A stretch of DNA of 46,488 nucleotides from Myxococcales bacterium (GTDB lineage Bacteria; Myxococcota_A; Polyangia; Haliangiales; Haliangiaceae), in assembly GCA_011526095.1 (NCBI GenBank), contig WYBA01000398.1:1-46488 (forward strand), written 5' to 3'. Position numbers and translations under genes: made by a program. Position 1 is the first letter of the stretch, and each line of letters opens with the position of its first letter. Below the pieces are notes generated by a model, which made no database searches, was not told where the DNA came from, and saw nothing but the letters and a program-made list of their open reading frames with translations. Positions 38,705-46,488 of the stretch are shown piece after piece.

Positions 38705-39771
38705 CCGCCGCGACGATCGCCCTGCTCCCTGGCGACGGCATCGGCCCCGAGATCGTCGACGAGGCGCGCAAGTGCCTCGAGGTCGGCCTCGCCCGCGCCG
38801 GCCGCACGGCGCGGTTCCCCGAGGCGCTGGTCGGCGGCCGCGCGATCGACCTCACGGGCTCGGCGCTGCCGCCGGCGACGCTCGAGGCGGTCGACGGCGC
38901 CGACGCCGTGCTGCTCGGCGCGGTCGGCGGGCCGAAGTGGGACGCGCCCGACGCCAAGGTGCGCCCCGAGCAGGGCCTGCTGGCGCTGCGCCGCCACCTC
39001 GGCGTGTGGGCCAACCTGCGCCCGGTCAAGCCGTTCCCCGAGCTCGCCGACGCGACGCCGCTCAAGCCCGAGCGGCTCGCCGGCGTCGACCTGCTGTGCA
39101 TCCGCGAGCTGACCGGCGGGCTCTACTTCGGCGAGCCCAAGGGGCGCACGCCGCTCGACGGCGGCGGCGTCCGCGCGGTCGACACCCTCGTCTACACCGA
39201 CGTCGAGATCCGCCGCGTCGTCACGCTGGCGTTCCGGCTCGCGGCGCAGCGCCGCGGCAAGGTCACGTCGATCGACAAGGCCAACGTGCTCGAGTCGTCG
39301 CGGCTGTGGCGGCAGCTCGCGACCGAGATCGGCCGCGGCTTCCCCGACGTCGCGCTCGAGCACCAGCTCGTCGACTCGGCGGCGATGCGGCTGATCACCC
39401 ACCCGTCGAGCTTCGACGTGATCGTCACCGAGAACATGTTCGGCGACATCCTCACCGACGAGGCCGCGGTGCTCGCCGGCTCGCTCGGCCTGCTGCCCTC
39501 GGCCTCGCTGGGCGACGGCCCGCGCGGGCTGTACGAGCCGATCCACGGCTCGGCGCCGGACATCGCCGGCCAGGGCATCGCCAACCCGATCGGCACGATC
39601 CTCAGCGCCGCGATGCTCGCCCGCCACTCGCTCGACGCCGACGCCGTCGCGCGCCGGATCGAGGACGCGGTCGCCCGCGCCCTCGCCGACGGCTGCCGCA
39701 CCGCCGACCTCGGCGGCCGGATGTCGACCGCGGCGATGGGCGCGGCGATCCGCGAGCGCATGGAGGGGTGA
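38701..39771 (+). CDS. leuB: 3-isopropylmalate dehydrogenase
   Basis: 356 residues. It oxidatively decarboxylates 3-isopropylmalate to 2-ketoisocaproate with NAD+ and Mg2+. 'IALLPGDGIGPEIVDEARKC', 'LRRHLGVWANLRPVKPFPEL', 'CIRELTGGLYFGEPKGR' and 'FDVIVTENMFGDILTDEAAV', 'LYEPIHGSAPDIAGQGIANP' are the conserved blocks; the last includes the NAD specificity loop. The ATG overlaps the leuD stop and is preceded by AAGGAG (38688-38693). It is the last gene of the operon; a weak hairpin follows at 39786. Confidence 0.96.
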   Translation: MTAATIALLPGDGIGPEIVDEARKCLEVGLARAGRTARFPEALVGGRAIDLTGSALPPATLEAVDGADAVLLGAVGGPKWDAPDAKVRPEQGLLALRRHLGVWANLRPVKPFPELADATPLKPERLAGVDLLCIRELTGGLYFGEPKGRTPLDGGGVRAVDTLVYTDVEIRRVVTLAFRLAAQRRGKVTSIDKANVLESSRLWRQLATEIGRGFPDVALEHQLVDSAAMRLITHPSSFDVIVTENMFGDILTDEAAVLAGSLGLLPSASLGDGPRGLYEPIHGSAPDIAGQGIANPIGTILSAAMLARHSLDADAVARRIEDAVARALADGCRTADLGGRMSTAAMGAAIRERMEG

Positions 39772-39785
39772 GGCCGGTCGAGGCG

Positions 39786-39806
39786 GCGCGAGGCCGTCGG
39801 CCGCGC
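39786..39806. terminator. Possible terminator after leuB
   Basis: GCGC-(GA)-GGCC, loop GTC, GGCC-GCGC (39786-39806): an eight-bp stem with a two-base bulge in the 43-base gap between leuB and the opposing gene. GC-only and without a T-run, so weak evidence. Confidence 0.3.
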
Positions 39807-39814
39807 GCGCGAGC

Positions 39815-40384
39815 CTACGCGTACAGCGACGGCAGCGCGAGCGCGCAGCCGATCGACCGCAGCTCGATCGTGCCGTCCACGGCCGTCTCCACGTCCCACC
39901 CGCCCTCGCCCCCGCGCCGCCATACGTCGACGCGGGGCCCATCCTGGGCGACGAGGACCACCTCGCGCAGCGAGGAGATCTGCTGGTAGCTCGCCAGCTT
40001 GTCGCCGCGGTCGTACGCCTCCGTCGACGGGCTCAGCACCTCGACCACGAGCACGGGGTTGAGCAGCGTCTCTCCCCATCGATCGCGCGGCTCGAGCGCG
40101 AGCTCGCCGCACACGACCGACAGGTCCGGGTACGTCACCAGCCCGGTCGCCTCGCATCGCACGCGGAGATCCGAGCTGAACACGCGGCAGCCGCGCCCGC
40201 CGAGCTGCGTGATCAGCGTGGCCATCGCGCGCGCCGCGAGCTCGGCGTGGCGCGCCGAGCCGCCCGCCATCGCGTACACGGCCCCCTCCTGGAACTCGTG
40301 GCGCACGTCGCTGCCGTGCTCGAGGAACAGGTAGTCCTCGAGCTCGAAGCGGTGGTGCGGCGCGCGGCTCATCGACGTCGCCAT
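39815..40384 (-). CDS. Uma2 family (DUF820) restriction-endonuclease-like protein
   Basis: 189 residues. The PD-(D/E)XK-like core reads 'LVTYPDLSVVCGELALEPRD', 'NPVLVVEVLSPSTEAYDRGD' and 'KLASYQQISSLREVVLVAQD', the hallmark of Uma2/DUF820 proteins: the Asp of YPD, the Glu of VEVLS and the Lys of KLASY are the probable active-site residues. These proteins are abundant in cyanobacteria and myxobacteria, and their biological role is unclear. The ATG at 40384 is one base beyond the stop of the lipoprotein gene; an internal ATG at 40372 (MSRAPHHRF) is an alternative start. Confidence 0.85.
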   Translation of the reverse strand: MATSMSRAPHHRFELEDYLFLEHGSDVRHEFQEGAVYAMAGGSARHAELAARAMATLITQLGGRGCRVFSSDLRVRCEATGLVTYPDLSVVCGELALEPRDRWGETLLNPVLVVEVLSPSTEAYDRGDKLASYQQISSLREVVLVAQDGPRVDVWRRGGEGGWDVETAVDGTIELRSIGCALALPSLYA

Positions 40385-40385
40385 C

Positions 40386-42302
40386 CTACAGCTCGATGCC
40401 CATGTACGCGACCAGGGTCTTCTGGCCCTCGTCCTTCCACACCTCGACGGGCAGCCCGCCGCCGCCGAACCGGGCGTAGCGTCCCTTGGCCAGCGTCGCC
40501 GCCCACTTCGCCGGCACGGTCACCGGGGCGTTGGCGGTGTTCTCCTTGTGGGAGCCGGTCTTGCGGCACTTCTGCTCGTAGTGGAGGTTGCCGTGCTCGT
40601 CGATGCTCTGGAGCTTGTTGGTGTCGACGCAGTCGTAGTCGTTGACCTCGATCATGATCGCCTTGAACGTGACCCGGACGTTGTCGCCGGCGTCCTCGAT
40701 CGAGGCGATCACGCCCTGGCTGGCGTCCGCGATCCGGTACAGACCGCCGCCGCCGCCCTTGACCACCGGGTCTGAGCCGGTGAACAGGCCCTTGAAGCTC
40801 TCGGGCTTCACGCCGAACCGGGTCCGGTCCGCCGCGATCTCCGCGGCGGCGTCGGCCAGCGCGAACGCGACGGCCGCGCGCGGGCCGCGCGACGGCCGCG
40901 CCGCGCCGTAGAACCGCATCAGCGTCGCGTGGCCGAGGGCGTCGCCCTCGCGCTCGGCGCACGCGGCGGCGTGGCCGACGAGGATCGTGCCCACCGGGTC
41001 CATCAGCGCCGCCTGCGCGGCCTCGACGGTCCGCGGCTTGGCGGCCTGGACGTGCCGGACCACGTGCCCCCACGCCGCCTTCCAGCAGCCCTGCGCCGCC
41101 TTCTTGCTCGGCCCGTCGTACTTCGCCTCGTAGGCGCGCGCCGCGTCGATCGCGGCGGCGTTCGCGTCGCGCATCGCCTTCCACGCCTTCGTCGCCTTCG
41201 CCGGCACGTCGAACGCCAGCGTCTGCCACGCCTCGTCCTGCTTCGCGAGCGCCTTGGCGGCGGCCGCGTAGCGCGCCGCGCGGTACCGCGCGGCCGCGTG
41301 GGCGACGCGCGCCCGCACCTTCGCCCAGTCCGACATGCCTTCGAGCTCGCGCTCGAGCCGCTTGGCGTCGAGCGCGCGCGCGTCGGCGCCGCACACCGCG
41401 TAGGACACCATCTGGTCCTCGCCGACCTCGCCGTCACCGATCTTGAGGCACTCCAGCACCAGCTGGGTGCGCGCGATCTCCGACGGCGGGGCCTCGTCGG
41501 CGTCGTAGTGCCACGACACCGCCATGTCGAAGTCGTAGGAGCCACCGAACCAGGTCGGGTGCGGCTGGTTCGGCACGCACCCGAACATCCGCTGGCGCAG
41601 CTTGAACAGCGCGCGGTCGCGCGCGCTCGCCTCGTCGTCGAGCGTCACGGTCGCGCAGGTCTCGACCCGCGCGGCTTCATCCGCCTCGGCGACGACGAAG
41701 TACTTCATGAACGGCGTCAGGCCGGCGGCGTCGAGGCCGGTGAGGTTCGCCCACTTCTGCAGGTAGTGCCCGATCTGCGCCTGGATCTCGGGCTCGTCGG
41801 GCGCGGCGCACGCCAGCTGCGCGGGCCGCGCGGCCCCTGACCACCAGTAGCCCTCCGCCGCGTGCCGGGTCATCGAGGTCACCGAGGCCAGGTCCGGATC
41901 GTTGGCCAGCTTGTCCGCCGGGACGGCGTCGCACCACGAGGGCCGCGTCGGGCCGATCTTCGGGGCGCCCGGCGCGGGCGCGACCACGTACATGTTCTCG
42001 GCGATCCACGCGAGCACCTGCTGGCGCCCCTCGGCCGCGCGCTGCTGCTCGCGCGCCGCGTCCTCGCGCTCGCGCTTGGCCGCCTGCGCCTCGCGGCTGT
42101 AGTCCTCCGCCGGGGCCGCGTCACCGCTCGACGACGACGCGCCGCCGCTCGACGACGACGCGCCGCCCGGCGCCGCGGGCGAGCCGCCGCCACCCCCGCT
42201 GCTCCCCGGCAGCTTCACCAGGCCGCCCAGGCCCGCCCGACACGCCGTCGTCGCCATCGCGGCGGTCGCGACCGCCAGCACCGCATGCTTCCAGATCTTC
42301 AT
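40386..42302 (-). CDS. Large lipoprotein of unknown function with helical core
   Basis: 638 residues. The ATG at 42302 has GAGGAG at a good distance and starts a signal (MKIWKHAVLAVATAAMATTA) ending in a possible lipid-accepting Cys. A Gly/Ser-rich linker, encoded by a 21-base tandem repeat, leads to a charged coiled-coil-like segment ('SREAQAAKREREDAAREQQR'), a folded part with 'PSWCDAVPADKLANDP' and 'SYDFDMAVSWHYDADEAPPS', a long Ala/Lys helical region ('ALAKQDEAWQTLAF', 'KATKAWKAMRDANAAAIDAA') and a C-terminal beta-rich end. Similar myxobacterial proteins are hypothetical; no motif suggests an activity. The Uma2 gene follows immediately. Confidence 0.78.
   Translation of the reverse strand: MKIWKHAVLAVATAAMATTACRAGLGGLVKLPGSSGGGGGSPAAPGGASSSSGGASSSSGDAAPAEDYSREAQAAKREREDAAREQQRAAEGRQQVLAWIAENMYVVAPAPGAPKIGPTRPSWCDAVPADKLANDPDLASVTSMTRHAAEGYWWSGAARPAQLACAAPDEPEIQAQIGHYLQKWANLTGLDAAGLTPFMKYFVVAEADEAARVETCATVTLDDEASARDRALFKLRQRMFGCVPNQPHPTWFGGSYDFDMAVSWHYDADEAPPSEIARTQLVLECLKIGDGEVGEDQMVSYAVCGADARALDAKRLERELEGMSDWAKVRARVAHAAARYRAARYAAAAKALAKQDEAWQTLAFDVPAKATKAWKAMRDANAAAIDAARAYEAKYDGPSKKAAQGCWKAAWGHVVRHVQAAKPRTVEAAQAALMDPVGTILVGHAAACAEREGDALGHATLMRFYGAARPSRGPRAAVAFALADAAAEIAADRTRFGVKPESFKGLFTGSDPVVKGGGGGLYRIADASQGVIASIEDAGDNVRVTFKAIMIEVNDYDCVDTNKLQSIDEHGNLHYEQKCRKTGSHKENTANAPVTVPAKWAATLAKGRYARFGGGGLPVEVWKDEGQKTLVAYMGIEL
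42124..42165. repeat. 21-bp tandem duplication in the lipoprotein linker
   Basis: Two identical copies of a 21-base unit (CCGCTCGACGACGACGCGCC and one more base) at 42124-42144 and 42145-42165. On the coding strand each encodes a seven-residue Gly/Ala/Ser unit of the linker, so this looks like a recent in-frame duplication. Confidence 0.8.
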
Positions 42303-42495
42303 CACCGTGCTCCTCGGGCGCCCGTGGCGCCGCTGGTTGTCTTCACGGCGCGGGCTATCGCGACCGCGCGGGCGCGGTTGCCTGGCAAAGTCGGGAATCG
42401 CCGGCGCGGGTACGGGAGAACCCGGAGGCGCCATCCGGACCGCCGGTAGACGCCGCCCGCGCGGTGCGCCCGCCGGGTGATACCCTCGCGGAGGG

Positions 42496-43566
42496 GTGAA
42501 GCCGACCATCGTCACCAGCCCGGTGGGGGCGGAGCTGTTCCACGTCGCGCTCGAGGCGGCCCCGATCGGGATGATGCTCGTCGGCGCCGACGGCCGCATC
42601 GCGATCGTCAACACCCAGCTCGAGCTGCTGTTCGGCTACGGCAAGGGAGAGCTCGTCGGCGCGCCCGTCGAGCAGCTCGTGCCGGCGCGGTTCCGCGCCG
42701 GGCACCCGGCGTTCCGCGCGGCGTTCGCGAGCGCGCCGACGACGCGCCCGATGGGCGTCGGCCGCGATCTCCACGGGCTGCGCCGCGACGGCACCGAGGT
42801 CCCGATCGAGATCGGCCTCAACCCGCTCACCACCTCCGCCGGCTCGTTCGTGCTCAGCTCGGTGGTCGACATCTCCGAGCGCAAGCGCGCCGAGGCCGAC
42901 CGCGAACGCCTGCTCGACGAGCTGCGCGGCGCGCTGCGCGAGCGCGAGCTGATGCTCCAGGAGATCCACCACCGGGTGAAGAACAACCTGCAGATCATCA
43001 CCAGCGTCATCAACCTGCAGCTCGATCGGATCGACGACGCGCACAGCCGCACCGCGCTCGTCGACTGCCGGTCACGCGTCCACGCGATGTCTCTCATCCA
43101 CGAGCAGCTCTACGAGTCGTCCGACTACGCGCGCGTCCGGCTCGCGCCGTACGTCGGCCAGCTCGCGCGCAACGTCGTCCGCGCCGCCGAGGCCTCGGCC
43201 GGGCGGATCGCGCTGGCGCTCGAGCTCGACGACGTCCAGGTGCCGGTCGATCAGGCGATCCCGTGCGGGCTGATCGTCACCGAGCTGCTGACCAACGCGC
43301 TCAAGCACGGGTTCCCCGACGGCCGCCCGGGCACGCTGCGCGTCGCGCTCCGCGCCGACTGCGCGCGCAGCGTCGAGCTGGTCGTCGGCGACGACGGCGT
43401 CGGGATGCCGGCGACGCCCACGCCGCGCACCGACTCGCTCGGGCTCCAGCTCGTCCACGCGCTCACCTCCCAGCTCGGCGGCCGCGTCCAGATCGACGCC
43501 GGCCCGGGCACGACCTTCCACGTCTCGTTCCCGCGCGAGCCCGACCTCGCGGCGCGCCCGCGATGA
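42496..43566 (+). CDS. PAS-domain sensor histidine kinase, HisKA_2 (HWE-like) type
   Basis: 356 residues from a GTG. A PAS domain covers ~12-125 ('ALEAAPIGMMLVGADGRIAI', 'LRRDGTEVPIEIGLNPL', 'VVDISERKRAEADRERLL'). The dimerisation/phosphotransfer helix is of the HisKA_2 kind, 'LMLQEIHHRVKNNLQIITSV', with His158 the likely phosphorylated residue. The ATP-binding domain has the N-box 'ELLTNALKHGFPDGRPG' and G-box 'DDGVGMPATPTP'. There is no membrane segment, so it senses something in the cytoplasm. No response regulator is next to it; a metallophosphoesterase gene follows after seven bases. Confidence 0.9.
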   Translation: MKPTIVTSPVGAELFHVALEAAPIGMMLVGADGRIAIVNTQLELLFGYGKGELVGAPVEQLVPARFRAGHPAFRAAFASAPTTRPMGVGRDLHGLRRDGTEVPIEIGLNPLTTSAGSFVLSSVVDISERKRAEADRERLLDELRGALRERELMLQEIHHRVKNNLQIITSVINLQLDRIDDAHSRTALVDCRSRVHAMSLIHEQLYESSDYARVRLAPYVGQLARNVVRAAEASAGRIALALELDDVQVPVDQAIPCGLIVTELLTNALKHGFPDGRPGTLRVALRADCARSVELVVGDDGVGMPATPTPRTDSLGLQLVHALTSQLGGRVQIDAGPGTTFHVSFPREPDLAARPR

Positions 43567-43573
43567 GCCGTGG

Positions 43574-44332
43574 ATGACCGCCGTCGCCGTCATCGCCGAC
43601 GTCCACGCCAACCTCGCCGCGCTCGAGGCCGTGCTCGAGGACCTCGATCGCCGCGGCGTCGACGACGTCGTGTGCCTGGGCGACGTCGTCGGCTACCACG
43701 CCGAGCCCGCGGCGTGCGTCGCGCTCGTCCGCGCGCGCTGCCGGCTCGTCGTCGCCGGCAACCACGACCGCGACCTCGGGCGCCCGCCCGGCCCGGGCAC
43801 CCACGCCGCCGCCCGCCACGTCCAGGCGTGGACCCACGCCCAGCTCACCGCCGACGAGCTGGCGTGGCTCGCCGCGCTGCCGTCCCACCACGTCGGGCCG
43901 ACGATGGTCGCCGCGCACGGCGCGTACCTGTCGGACGTGTTCGTGTCCGGCTACGTCACCAGCACGATGCTCGAGCACAACCTGCGCGCGATCGCCGCGC
44001 GCCCCGGCTGGCCGCCGCTGGCGCTGTGCGGCCACACCCACGTCCCGATGGTCGCGTGGTGGAGCCACGGCGGCGTCGACGAGCACCTCGGCGACGGCGA
44101 GGCGAGCTGGGCGCGCGCGTGGCCGGCCGCCGCCCACGTCGCCCTGGTCAACCCCGGCTCGGTCGGCCAGCCGCGCGACGGCGACGTCCGCGCCAGCTAC
44201 GCCCTCGTCGATCCCGCCGCCCGCCGCGCCGAGATCCACCGCGTCCCGTACGACGTCGAGCGCACCTGCGCCGCGATCGCCGCCGCCGGCCTGCCCGACG
44301 AGCTGTCCGCGCGGCTGCGCGCGGGGCGGTAG
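43574..44332 (+). CDS. Calcineurin-like metallophosphoesterase
   Basis: 252 residues. All five metal-site blocks are present: 'VAVIADVHANLAALEAVLED', 'VVCLGDVVGYHAEP', 'VVAGNHDRDLG', 'MVAAHGAYLSDVF' and 'LCGHTHVPM'. The layout matches small YfcE/DR1281-like bacterial phosphodiesterases. These act on phosphodiesters, often cyclic nucleotides, but the substrate cannot be inferred from motifs. It starts seven bases after the sensor kinase, so the two are probably co-transcribed. A strong 11-bp hairpin overlaps its stop codon. Confidence 0.9.
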   Translation: MTAVAVIADVHANLAALEAVLEDLDRRGVDDVVCLGDVVGYHAEPAACVALVRARCRLVVAGNHDRDLGRPPGPGTHAAARHVQAWTHAQLTADELAWLAALPSHHVGPTMVAAHGAYLSDVFVSGYVTSTMLEHNLRAIAARPGWPPLALCGHTHVPMVAWWSHGGVDEHLGDGEASWARAWPAAAHVALVNPGSVGQPRDGDVRASYALVDPAARRAEIHRVPYDVERTCAAIAAAGLPDELSARLRAGR

Positions 44333-44344
44333 GGCCCCGCGCGC
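44317..44344. terminator. 11-bp hairpin with the stop codon in its loop
   Basis: GCGCGCGGGGC (44317-44327) and GCCCCGCGCGC (44334-44344) pair perfectly; the loop GGTAGG contains the TAG that ends the phosphoesterase gene. It lies between that gene and a convergent one, so it may stop transcription from both sides. Confidence 0.6.
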
Positions 44345-44355
44345 GCGCGGTCAGC

Positions 44356-45339
44356 TCACAGCCCGCCGAAGCTCGAGGTGCACTCGAACAGGTGGAGGGC
44401 CTGCTTCGGGTACCGGTACAGGCCCGTGAAGCACATCTCCTTGGTCGAGCTATCGCCGAACGTCACGGCCTGGTTCGTGTCGTTGTAGTAGCCGCACTCG
44501 ACGAACACGGAGTCGCCGTCGGCGACCTCGATCGGGGTGCCGAGCGGGAAGTTGTACTGGTCCGTGAACGTGAACGGCTCGTCGTGGAGCACCATCTCGT
44601 TGCCACCGACGGTCAGCGTGACCTTCTGGTGCGTCGCGTACTGGTGCATGTGCGGCCAGTAGGCGAACAGCGTCGCCGGCTCGTCGAACGTGCAGCCGCC
44701 CGACTCCCAGTGCGTCGTGCCCGGCGTCATGTTCGCCGGGATGTTCAGCGAACCGTCGCCGGCGAACACCATCTCGGCCTCGTGGACGACGTCGCCCGGC
44801 GCGAGCGTCTTGACCAGGATGCCCGACGTCCCCGTCAGGTCCTCCGACGGGTTGGTGTTGTAGAGGTGGAGGTTCAGGTGGATCCACTGCCCCTGCTCGA
44901 TCTTCAGCGCGACGCCACCCGGCATCTCGAGATCATCGGTGCCGACGCCCGAGGCGAACAGCATCTCCAGCGCCAGGGAGCCGGCGTCGCAGTCGTACTC
45001 CCCGGACTGCAGCCCGCCGAAGCCGCCCAGGCTGTCGCTGATCGACAGCACCGTGTGGTGCGTCCCGTTCGGCCCCAGCGGCCGGAACGCGTTGATGTAG
45101 TAGTCCTGGTCGGCCTGGACGCCGATGCACTTGTAGGTCTCCCCCGGCGGGATCGTCCACTCGCGCGAGATCAGTGTCGTGAAGTCCGAGTTGTCCGCGT
45201 CCGGCGGCACCGTCACGTCGGCGTCGGGAGCGGTGTCGTCGTCGCCGTCGTCATCGCCGCTGCCGCCACCGCCGCAGGCGACGAGGGAGAGGCTGGTCAG
45301 GCCAGAGATCGCAATCGAGGCAAGGCGCACCATTCGCAT
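44356..45339 (-). CDS. Lipoprotein with a copper type II (PHM/DBM-like) monooxygenase fold
   Basis: 327 residues from the ATG at 45339, with GGAGG upstream. A lipoprotein signal ends at Cys22 ('LSLVACGGGG'), followed by an acidic linker ('DDDGDDDTAPDADV'). The rest matches the two-domain fold of peptidylglycine and dopamine monooxygenases: 'NGTHHTVLSIS' (His94/His95), 'WIHLNLHLYNT' (His158), 'FAYWPHMHQYATHQKV' (His230 and His232) and 'STKEMCFTGLYRYP' (Met302). These positions correspond to the CuH (three His) and CuM (His, His, Met) sites, so both copper centres appear complete. It could hydroxylate a secreted or surface substrate. Conserved cysteines suggest disulfides. Confidence 0.8.
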   Translation of the reverse strand: MRMVRLASIAISGLTSLSLVACGGGGSGDDDGDDDTAPDADVTVPPDADNSDFTTLISREWTIPPGETYKCIGVQADQDYYINAFRPLGPNGTHHTVLSISDSLGGFGGLQSGEYDCDAGSLALEMLFASGVGTDDLEMPGGVALKIEQGQWIHLNLHLYNTNPSEDLTGTSGILVKTLAPGDVVHEAEMVFAGDGSLNIPANMTPGTTHWESGGCTFDEPATLFAYWPHMHQYATHQKVTLTVGGNEMVLHDEPFTFTDQYNFPLGTPIEVADGDSVFVECGYYNDTNQAVTFGDSSTKEMCFTGLYRYPKQALHLFECTSSFGGL

Positions 45340-45524
45340 CGGGGTCCCTCCGGGGAACAGGTGAGGCGCGCAGCATACGAATCGGCATCGCACCTGTGAA
45401 TGTGGGCAAATGGCCCACCCGGCCGGATTCCAGGGGCGGAATGTGGCCGGCGCCACGCGGGGTTCGGGTGCGCGGGGCCCGCGGGGCCGCACCGTCTGGG
45501 GCTATTCTGATCGAGGGGAAGACC

Positions 45525-46004
45525 GTGCCCGAGCTGCGCAACGTCATCGTGTTCGCCCTCGGCGGGGCGCGCTACGCCGCCGAGCTGCGGTGGGTCCGCG
45601 AGGTGATCACGCTGGGCTTCGTCACCGAGGTGCCGACGGCACCGGCCGGGCTGACCGGCGCGTTCAACCTGCGCGGGACGATCGTCCCGGTGCTCGATCT
45701 GCCGGCGCTGCTCGGCATCGGCGCGCCGGCGACGCCGCGCCAGGGTGACGGCGCGCTGCTGCTCGAGGCCGACCAGGCGCTGGCGGCGCTGCGCGTCGAC
45801 ACGATCGACGAGGTCGGCACGCTGCCCGCGGGCACCTCGCCGGGGACGATCATCGACGCCCGCGGGCGGATGGTCGTGCTCGTCGATCCGCCGGCGCTGC
45901 TGCGCCGCGCCGCGGCCGCGGCGTGGGCGGTCCGCGGCATCCCGCAGCCCGACGACGAGGCGATGGCGTGGGACCGCGCCGCGCCCGGAGCGCCGCTTGA
46001 CTGA
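45525..46004 (+). CDS. CheW-like chemotaxis coupling protein
   Basis: 159 residues from a GTG with GAGGGGAA (45512-45519) upstream; an upstream ATG at 45396 would add a stretch with no CheW character. The CheW fold shows in 'NVIVFALGGARYAAELRWVR', 'GLTGAFNLRGTIVPVLDLPA' and 'ALLLEADQALAALRVDTIDE'. CheW links receptors to CheA. Its end overlaps the start of a CheA-like gene, so the two belong to one signalling operon that continues past the window edge. Confidence 0.87.
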   Translation: MPELRNVIVFALGGARYAAELRWVREVITLGFVTEVPTAPAGLTGAFNLRGTIVPVLDLPALLGIGAPATPRQGDGALLLEADQALAALRVDTIDEVGTLPAGTSPGTIIDARGRMVVLVDPPALLRRAAAAAWAVRGIPQPDDEAMAWDRAAPGAPLD

Positions 46005-46488
46005 GCGCGGCGACGACGAGACGCCCGGCACCGGCGAGCACGAGCCGGCGGCCGACTTCGGCGCCGACGAGCTGGTGATGCTGCGCCAGTTCTTCCGCGA
46101 CGAGGCGGCCGAGGCGCTCGAGGCGGTGACGACGCGCGCGCTCGCCGCGGCGGCCGGCCCGATCGCGACCGAGGCGGTCACCGAGATGATGCGGGTGACC
46201 CACACGCTCAAGGGCTCCGCGGGCACGGTCGGGCTGCCGTCGGTCGTCGACCTCGCGCACCGGTTCGAGACCGCGCTGTCGGGGCTGCGCACCGGCGCCG
46301 CGGCGTGGACGCCGGCGGTCGCCGACCTCGTCGTCGAGATCGCCGACGGGATGCGCGCCCACGTCGACGCCGCCGATCCGCACGCCGCCGCGTCGCTCGC
46401 CGAGCGGGTGCGCGGGCTGTGCGCGCGGCTCGCCCAGGCGCCCGGGCCCGGGGCGACCGCGGCGGCGACCGCGCCCGCGGCGCCCGCC
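45997..46488 (+). CDS. CheA-like histidine kinase, N-terminal Hpt domain (partial)
   Basis: 164 codons are visible before the window ends. The start is a TTG at 45997, eight bases inside the CheW gene, with GGAG (45987-45990) six bases before it; no better start is in frame. After an acidic lead ('TERGDDETPGTGEHEP') comes an Hpt domain: 'LVMLRQFFRDEAAEALEAVT', 'THTLKGSAGTVGLPSVVDLA', with His69 of HTLKGSAG the phosphorylated residue. An Ala/Pro linker starts at the edge. The kinase core lies outside, so CheA is inferred from the Hpt and the CheW partner. Confidence 0.8.
   Translation, partial: MTERGDDETPGTGEHEPAADFGADELVMLRQFFRDEAAEALEAVTTRALAAAAGPIATEAVTEMMRVTHTLKGSAGTVGLPSVVDLAHRFETALSGLRTGAAAWTPAVADLVVEIADGMRAHVDAADPHAAASLAERVRGLCARLAQAPGPGATAAATAPAAPA

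Noticed and set aside
40384..40386. Uma2 and the lipoprotein upstream as a functional pair
   Set aside because: The one-base gap suggests co-transcription, but Uma2 genes insert widely and no shared role can be seen.

Overview
The window is very GC-rich (by eye well above 70 % G+C, with codon third positions almost always G or C). It is densely coding and contains no rRNA, tRNA, insertion sequence, phage gene or CRISPR array that I can see. It looks like chromosomal DNA of a myxobacterium (Myxococcota, Kofleriaceae/Haliangium-like). The signs are many lipoproteins with Asp/Pro/Ala 'DADV..PDAD' linkers, a secreted enzyme with a MYXO-CTERM-like C-terminus, Oar-like TonB receptors, and a ribbon-helix-helix-like/proline-rich N-terminus of a type common in these bacteria. 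This assignment is inference, not a database match.

Layout. 1-4457: the 5' part of a regulatory protein (minus), a HEAT-like lipoprotein (minus), and a divergent FadL/OmpP1-like barrel coupled to a saccharopine-dehydrogenase-like oxidoreductase. 4474-7154: a coupled pair of M16 peptidase subunits, one catalytic with a His/Gly/Asp tail and one non-catalytic. 7244-9121: a DUF4344-type metallopeptidase lipoprotein convergent with a CBM48 lipoprotein. 9290-16959: a five-gene, fully overlapping carbohydrate operon made of a GH15-like glucoamylase, XylG, XylH and XylF homologues, and an outer-membrane barrel. 16968-19139: a large lipoprotein with propeller-like repeats. 19214-23552: two paralogous glutaredoxin-fold proteins, one with a CPWT motif and one with no cysteine at all, flanking a TonB-dependent receptor. 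23570-23760: a short intergenic tandem-repeat array ending in a strong hairpin. 23776-29290: a minus-strand pair related to 2-hydroxyacyl-CoA dehydratase systems, consisting of a giant double-ASKHA activase and a dehydratase-like partner. It is preceded by two operator-like palindromes.

29544-39771: a complete ilvD-ilvB-ilvN-ilvC-leuA-leuC-leuD-leuB operon. It is preceded by what reads as a classical translation-coupled attenuator: a 61-codon leader peptide with Val-Val-Val, Leu-Leu-Leu and Leu-Leu-Leu-Ile runs, an antiterminator pairing and a 14-bp terminator stem. The operon converts 2-keto acids to the branched-chain keto acids and to the leucine precursor. No branched-chain aminotransferase or threonine deaminase is present.

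39815-46488: a Uma2-family nuclease-like protein, a large lipoprotein of unknown function, a PAS/HisKA_2 sensor kinase with a downstream metallophosphoesterase, a lipoprotein that keeps all the copper ligands of PHM/DBM-type monooxygenases, and a CheW-like protein overlapping the start of a CheA-like kinase cut by the window edge.

The observations most worth following up are the ilv-leu attenuator, the glucoamylase/XylFGH/barrel uptake locus, the activase/dehydratase pair with its twin operators, repeat array and cysteine-free glutaredoxin neighbour, and a GGAGAC/GGGCAC hexanucleotide repeat that has been accepted into two unrelated genes in two different reading frames.
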